DNA of 10,914 nt, taken from NCBI GenBank assembly GCA_015222355.1, contig JADFVC010000399.1:1-10914 (forward strand), written 5' to 3'. The position numbers and the translations under genes were made by a program. Positions 6,669-10,914 of this stretch are shown piece by piece. The notes under the pieces were generated by a model that saw only the letters and a list, made by a program, of their open reading frames with translations, ran no database searches and had not been told where the DNA came from. The stretch comes from Chloroflexota bacterium (GTDB lineage Bacteria; Desulfobacterota; Desulfuromonadia; Desulfuromonadales; Geopsychrobacteraceae). Numbering within the stretch: the first letter of the stretch is position 1; every line of letters starts with the position of its first letter.

Positions 6669-7838
6669 TCATTTGAATTGCCTACGAAATCGCCATAATC
6701 CGATAGCAAAGATCACTCCGCCCAGCAGGGTGAGATTAAGCAATGAGTCCCATAAAACACGCAGGCCCGCCCCTTTGAGCAGAATGCCATAACTCATTTC
6801 GATGAAGTAGTACAAGGGAGAGAAATACATCGCTTGACGCAGACCAGCTGGCATGGCTTCCGGTGGCGTCCAGGCACCGGACAGAAAAATCATGGGCATA
6901 AGAACAAGGATGGCAAGCAGAGCCGCCTGAGCCAGGTTGCGGCTCATGGTGGAAATAAAAAGACCCAGCCCGGATGTGGCGATAGCGTAGAGACCGGTTA
7001 CCGAAAAGAAAAGCAACAGGCTGCCCTTAATAGGAATATGAAACAAAGGCAAAATCACCAGGAACAGGCTCACTGCCGTGCCCAGCAGGATCACCATGGT
7101 CATGGAAATAATCTTTGGCAGCAGAATTTGAATAGGCGAGAGGGGCGAGACCATCAGCTGTTCAATCGTCCCATGTTCCTTTTCCCTTACGACAGCGGCA
7201 GCGGGCAGCATAATGGCCAGGATGGTGATTACCACCAGCAGTTCCGAAATCGGGATAAACCATTGATCATTCTGGTTGGGATTGTACCAGACTCGATGCT
7301 GATCCACGAGCATCGGCACATTTTCAAGGTCTTTTTCGTTTACCCCCATGCGTTTGAGGGCTGCATCGAAACCGTATTGGCCAATAATTTGCGAACTGTA
7401 GCTGGCGGCTAGAGAGCCCAACACGGTGTTACTGCTATCAACCAGAACCTGCACATCCGTATGTTCACCGTTGAGCAGGGATTTTTGAAAGTCTTCAGGG
7501 ATATCCAGCACGACCAGTGCCTTCCCCTGATCCAGCAATCGAATGCCTTGCCGGGAATCAAGTATCTCGCCACCAAGTTTGAAATAAGGGGGCCGGAAGC
7601 GGTAAATCAACTCACGTGAGGCTTCGCTGTGGTCTGCATCATGCACAACAACGGTGGCATGATTCAATTCCAGGCGGACGTTGCCGGTCATGACAATATC
7701 AATGGTGAATAGAAAGAAGATTGCGAACATCAAAAAACCATCGCGCCCCAGCTGCAATAATTCCTTGACCGTCATGGCCGCCAGCCTTGACCACCACATA
7801 TACAAGCGGGTGTTCATTTCAGTAAAGTGTCTGTTCAT
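6669..7838 (-). CDS. ybhR: ABC-2 type exporter permease, YbhR-like
   Basis: This is the second permease of a YbhFSR-type exporter, 389 residues from ATG 7838. It has an N-terminal cytoplasmic segment (LAAMTVKELLQLGRDG), one membrane helix (about 33-51), a periplasmic domain of about 150 residues, and a C-terminal bundle of about five helices starting at WFIPISELLVVITILAIMLP. The conserved ABC-2 loop VVREKEHGTIEQLMVSP links to the ATPase. ATG 7838 overlaps the TGA of the preceding permease (ATGA) and has AAGAGG eight bases upstream. The frame is open 14 codons further, but that start lacks support. Order and topology match E. coli YbhR, linked to efflux of antibiotics such as cefoperazone and chloramphenicol; the substrate here cannot be told from sequence. 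Confidence 0.92.
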   Translation of the reverse strand: MNRHFTEMNTRLYMWWSRLAAMTVKELLQLGRDGFLMFAIFFLFTIDIVMTGNVRLELNHATVVVHDADHSEASRELIYRFRPPYFKLGGEILDSRQGIRLLDQGKALVVLDIPEDFQKSLLNGEHTDVQVLVDSSNTVLGSLAASYSSQIIGQYGFDAALKRMGVNEKDLENVPMLVDQHRVWYNPNQNDQWFIPISELLVVITILAIMLPAAAVVREKEHGTIEQLMVSPLSPIQILLPKIISMTMVILLGTAVSLFLVILPLFHIPIKGSLLLFFSVTGLYAIATSGLGLFISTMSRNLAQAALLAILVLMPMIFLSGAWTPPEAMPAGLRQAMYFSPLYYFIEMSYGILLKGAGLRVLWDSLLNLTLLGGVIFAIGLWRFRRQFK

Positions 7839-8989
7839 GAACGTGGCCTCTTGTGAAAGAGCAGATAGCCGAGTGTCCATAACACCGCTGCATATATGGA
7901 CAGAGCCAGCACGCGACCCCAGAGCTGTTCCAGACCGATACCCTTGAGAAAACTTCCCAGAGCGATATCGGTATAGTACATGGCAGGGAACAGGTGGGCC
8001 TCAAATTGTCCTTGAGGTGCCATCGAGGCAATAGGTACCAGCAGTCCTGAGTAGAGTACCGAGGGGACAATGGTAACCACCACAGTCATCAGCATAGCGG
8101 CCACCTGAGTACGCACGATAAGCGATACCAGCAAACCGATGCCTGTAGTGCAAATCACATAGATGACTGAGGCCACGAAGAAAAACAGCGGGTCGCCTTT
8201 GAAGGGAGCTCTGAAGAGAAAGACCACCATCAACCAGAGAATGAGCATATTGATAATGGCAATACCAACATACGGAGTCAGTTTGCCAACCAGAAACTCA
8301 CCGCGGCTGACCGTAGAGGCATAGATATTATAGATGGAGCCGTTCTCTTTCTCGCGCACCACACCAAGAGCGGTGAGAAATGGCGGGATGATCATCAGCA
8401 CAAACATTATTAATGCCGTGGCAATCGACCAGGTGCTCTTCACCTCCTGGTTATAAAGGTAGCGCAGTTGCACCCCAACCGGTTGAACCATATTCATCCC
8501 CTGTTCCAGGTTCACCCCGAGTCGTCGACTGATGTAGCCGGCAAGTAGTTCACCGTTGAATGCCGCATTGATCGCAATAACATAGCCTTTGCTCGTTGAG
8601 GCACGAAACGGAAAGACACCGTCGATCAGGGACTGGGCGGCTACCGGTCGGCCGCTGAGGAGATTTTCCTGAAATTTCGGGGGGATAATAATGGCGAAAC
8701 GGATATCACTGTCGGCAAGCAAGGAGTCTATTTCCCGCACGCTACGGACATCGCCCTGGTAATCAAAATAACGGGAATCGATGAAGCGATGCAGGTAATC
8801 GCGGCTCATGGCACTACGATCCTGGTCGAGTACTGCAAAAGGAAGATTTTCCACATCCAGTGAGATGCCGTAACCAAATACCAGCATCAAAGACGCAGGC
8901 ACCACAAAGGCCAGGGTCAGGAACAGCCGGTCGCGCAAAATTTCACGCCACTCTTTATGCATGATCGCCTGCACACGTATCAGTTTCAT
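7835..8989 (-). CDS. ybhS: ABC-2 type exporter permease, YbhS-like
   Basis: First permease of the exporter, 384 residues from ATG 8989. The N-terminus VQAIMHKEWREILRDR precedes a first helix, LFLTLAFVVPASLMLVFGYG. A periplasmic domain (about 45-190) follows, then five C-terminal helices starting near STWSIATALIMFVLMIIPPF. The ATPase-contacting loop is VVREKENGSIYNIYAS. The phrase FGYGISLDVENLPFAVLDQD closely parallels E. coli YbhS. ATG 8989 overlaps the ATPase stop (ATGA) and has AGGAG eight bases upstream; the frame runs 23 codons further upstream, but those codons lie inside the ATPase gene and look unlike a permease N-terminus. It should form a heterodimeric channel with the next permease. 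The substrate is unknown. Confidence 0.92.
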   Translation of the reverse strand: MKLIRVQAIMHKEWREILRDRLFLTLAFVVPASLMLVFGYGISLDVENLPFAVLDQDRSAMSRDYLHRFIDSRYFDYQGDVRSVREIDSLLADSDIRFAIIIPPKFQENLLSGRPVAAQSLIDGVFPFRASTSKGYVIAINAAFNGELLAGYISRRLGVNLEQGMNMVQPVGVQLRYLYNQEVKSTWSIATALIMFVLMIIPPFLTALGVVREKENGSIYNIYASTVSRGEFLVGKLTPYVGIAIINMLILWLMVVFLFRAPFKGDPLFFFVASVIYVICTTGIGLLVSLIVRTQVAAMLMTVVVTIVPSVLYSGLLVPIASMAPQGQFEAHLFPAMYYTDIALGSFLKGIGLEQLWGRVLALSIYAAVLWTLGYLLFHKRPRS

Positions 8990-10914
8990 GAAGAGCGCTC
9001 CTGTTTTTCCCGGGCCATGATCTGGTAAACGAAAACATCCTCCATCGTTGGCATGCACGGTTGCAGGTTGATTAGCTGAATATCTCTTTCAGCCAGCAAT
9101 TCACGAATATTCTTTTCTGCCTGAAGGGGATCCCTGGTCAGGAGATGAATATGCTTGCCGAATAAAGATACGCCCTCAAATCCAGCCTGTTCCAATAAGC
9201 TAAGTGCCTGCAACGGATGGTCGGTGTCAACCTCCAGCAGTTGTCCTGCCTCCTGCTGCAAACTTTGTTTCATGGCCTCAGGGGAAGTGTCGGCAATAAT
9301 CTTTCCGTCATACATCAGGGCTAGATGGTCACAGTGTTCCGCTTCGCTCATATAATGGGTGGTAACCAGGATGGCTACTCGCTCAACACGGGCGAGATGG
9401 ACCAGAATATCCCAGAAACGCCGTCTGCCGATGGGATCCACTCCCGAGGTGGGCTCATCCAGAAAAAGAACCTGTGGCTTGTGGACAAGGGCGCAGCCCA
9501 AAGCAAGACGTTGCCGTATACCCATGGGCAGGCTACCGGCCAACCGACTGGTAACTCCGTGCAGTCCGGCTCTCTGTACGACCCAGTCGATGCGTTGCTT
9601 GAACCGGGCCTTGGGGACAGCATAGACACGGGCATAAAGACGAATATTCTCCATTACCGTTAGATCCCTATAGAGGGAAAAGGCTTGAGACATGTAACCA
9701 ATGTGTTCCCTGATAGCCTGGGTGGCCTGACGCATGTCCGCGCCTGCGACCCTCCCCCCTCCGGAGGTAGGAGGAAGGATTCCGGTAAGCATCTTGATGA
9801 CCGTGGTTTTGCCGGCACCGTTAGCACCCAACAGACCAAAAATTTCCCCCTGGTTGACCTGGAAATTGACCTGATCCACTGCCCGGAAGGTTCCAAAATC
9901 CTTGGTCAGGCCATTGGCTGTAATAGCGATGCCATCTTTAAATGGTGAGCTATCCGATGGATGGCTGGTGACGGCAGTGCCTGTTTCATCCTCGGCCAGC
10001 TTGCGCTGGCGTAACAAAGAAATAAAGGCATCCTCCAAGCTCGCTTTAGATGCATGGATTTCGGTGACTCTAAGCCCTGCAAATAATGCGGTAATTTGCT
10101 CGATTGCAAGGTCGGGGGGCTGTTCCGGGACAAAGATGCGTAAACGCGAGCCAACAGCCTCCACCTGGTCATAGTGGGGCTTTATTGTGTCCAGCGCCTC
10201 GACCTGCGGCTCCACGATGGTTTCCACCAGACAACCGGGCACCAGCTGCGAAATCGCGTCCGGTTCCCCTTCTGCCAGCGCCTGTCCCGCATACATCAGG
10301 GTAAGTCGATGAAAACGGGCTGCTTCATCCATGTAGGCTGTGGAAATCAGCGCCGTGATCCCATGCTCACGTAATAGTTCAGTGAGAATAGCCCAAAAAT
10401 CCCGCCTTGAAACCGGATCCACTCCCGTAGTGGGTTCATCCAGAATCACCAGCTCCGGTTCGTGAATCAAGGTGCAGATCAGACCCAGTTTTTGCTTCAT
10501 GCCACCGGAAAGTTGCTTTACCGGTCGGTCACGAAAGCCCTCCAGACGGGTCATGGACAATAACTTGCGCTTACGCTCAGCAAGCAATCCGGGTGGAACC
10601 AACCGCAGTTGCGCGAAAAAGTCGATATTCTCATCCACCGACAACTCGGCATAAAGATTCAGTCCCAGCCCCTGGGGCATAAAACCGAGTCGCCCCTTTA
10701 TCTGCTCTGCGGCCGCTTCGGAATCGAGACGGACATCAAATACTTCAACGCTGCCACTTTCAAAAGCCAGTACCCCGGCAATGGCCTTCATCAAACTGCT
10801 CTTGCCGACTCCGTCCGGCCCGATCAGGCCGTAAATCTCACCCGGCTGAATGGTCAGATCCAAACCATCCACGGCTATCTGTTTACGATATCGCTTCCGG
10901 AACCCCTGCACGCG
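8986..10914 (-). CDS. ybhF: Two-domain ABC exporter ATPase, YbhF-like, 5' end outside window
   Basis: A tandem ATPase of at least 642 visible residues; the frame is open to the right edge, and the true start is probably only a few codons beyond it. Numbering from Val at 10911: domain 1 has Walker A GPDGVGKSS (31-39), Q80, signature LSGGMKQ (134-140), Walker B LVILDEP (154-160), and Ala192 where the switch histidine is expected (STAYMDEA). Domain 2 has Walker A GANGAGKTT (362-370), Q409, a weak signature LPMGIRQ (461-467), Walker B VLFLDEP (481-487), and His519 (TTHYMSEA). The linker is about 100 residues. E. coli YbhF has the same layout. Overlap with the permease start shows one operon. An HlyD-like adaptor gene is expected upstream, outside the window. 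Confidence 0.93.
   Translation of the reverse strand, partial: RVQGFRKRYRKQIAVDGLDLTIQPGEIYGLIGPDGVGKSSLMKAIAGVLAFESGSVEVFDVRLDSEAAAEQIKGRLGFMPQGLGLNLYAELSVDENIDFFAQLRLVPPGLLAERKRKLLSMTRLEGFRDRPVKQLSGGMKQKLGLICTLIHEPELVILDEPTTGVDPVSRRDFWAILTELLREHGITALISTAYMDEAARFHRLTLMYAGQALAEGEPDAISQLVPGCLVETIVEPQVEALDTIKPHYDQVEAVGSRLRIFVPEQPPDLAIEQITALFAGLRVTEIHASKASLEDAFISLLRQRKLAEDETGTAVTSHPSDSSPFKDGIAITANGLTKDFGTFRAVDQVNFQVNQGEIFGLLGANGAGKTTVIKMLTGILPPTSGGGRVAGADMRQATQAIREHIGYMSQAFSLYRDLTVMENIRLYARVYAVPKARFKQRIDWVVQRAGLHGVTSRLAGSLPMGIRQRLALGCALVHKPQVLFLDEPTSGVDPIGRRRFWDILVHLARVERVAILVTTHYMSEAEHCDHLALMYDGKIIADTSPEAMKQSLQQEAGQLLEVDTDHPLQALSLLEQAGFEGVSLFGKHIHLLTRDPLQAEKNIRELLAERDIQLINLQPCMPTMEDVFVYQIMAREKQERSS

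Noticed and set aside
6834..7412. Open frame of 192 codons on the plus strand
   Set aside because: It is antisense to a well-supported permease, has a Gln/His/Asn-rich low-complexity composition, and shows no recognisable domain.

Overview
The window reads as chromosomal DNA of a Gram-negative bacterium, most likely a Desulfuromonadales/Geobacterales-type deltaproteobacterium (Desulfobacterota). This rests on the rimO/yajQ/lolA neighbourhood, moderate GC content, and a repeat motif I recall from such genomes; no taxonomic marker was tested. All supportable genes lie on the minus strand, so transcription runs from high to low coordinates. No tRNA, rRNA, CRISPR array or intact transposase gene was seen.

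Region A (10914 to 6669) is a tightly coupled ABC exporter of the E. coli YbhF-YbhS-YbhR type: a two-domain ATPase whose 5' end lies outside the window, then two ABC-2 permeases. Each junction is a 4-base ATGA stop/start overlap. One of the two composite ATP sites looks degenerate. A membrane-fusion (HlyD/YbhG-like) gene would be expected just outside the right edge.

Region B (6590 to 3070) holds a patatin-like serine lipase, a UbiB/ABC1-family kinase with its ribosome-binding site inside the lipase 3' end, and a crotonase-fold protein that has lost both catalytic glutamates and the oxyanion-hole motifs. Envelope lipid or quinone-related metabolism is a plausible shared theme, but this is inference.

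Region C (about 3069 to 2395) is a scar. It contains an AT-rich gene-free stretch, then four copies of a 17-bp motif (minus strand GGGAATTCCGGGGACAT). The array abuts the 3' remnant of a lolA gene (outer-membrane lipoprotein carrier). The remnant has lost its first half exactly at the repeat and also carries a -1 frame change at a run of seven T. An intrinsic-terminator-like hairpin follows.

Region D (2328 to 1) holds yajQ, rimO and the 5' part of apbE (flavin transferase, cut by the window edge). rimO and apbE are separated by only three bases and are probably co-translated.

No clearly new defence or mobile system was found. The most interesting items are the lolA remnant with its repeat array and slippery site, the catalytically stripped crotonase, and the lipase-kinase coupling.
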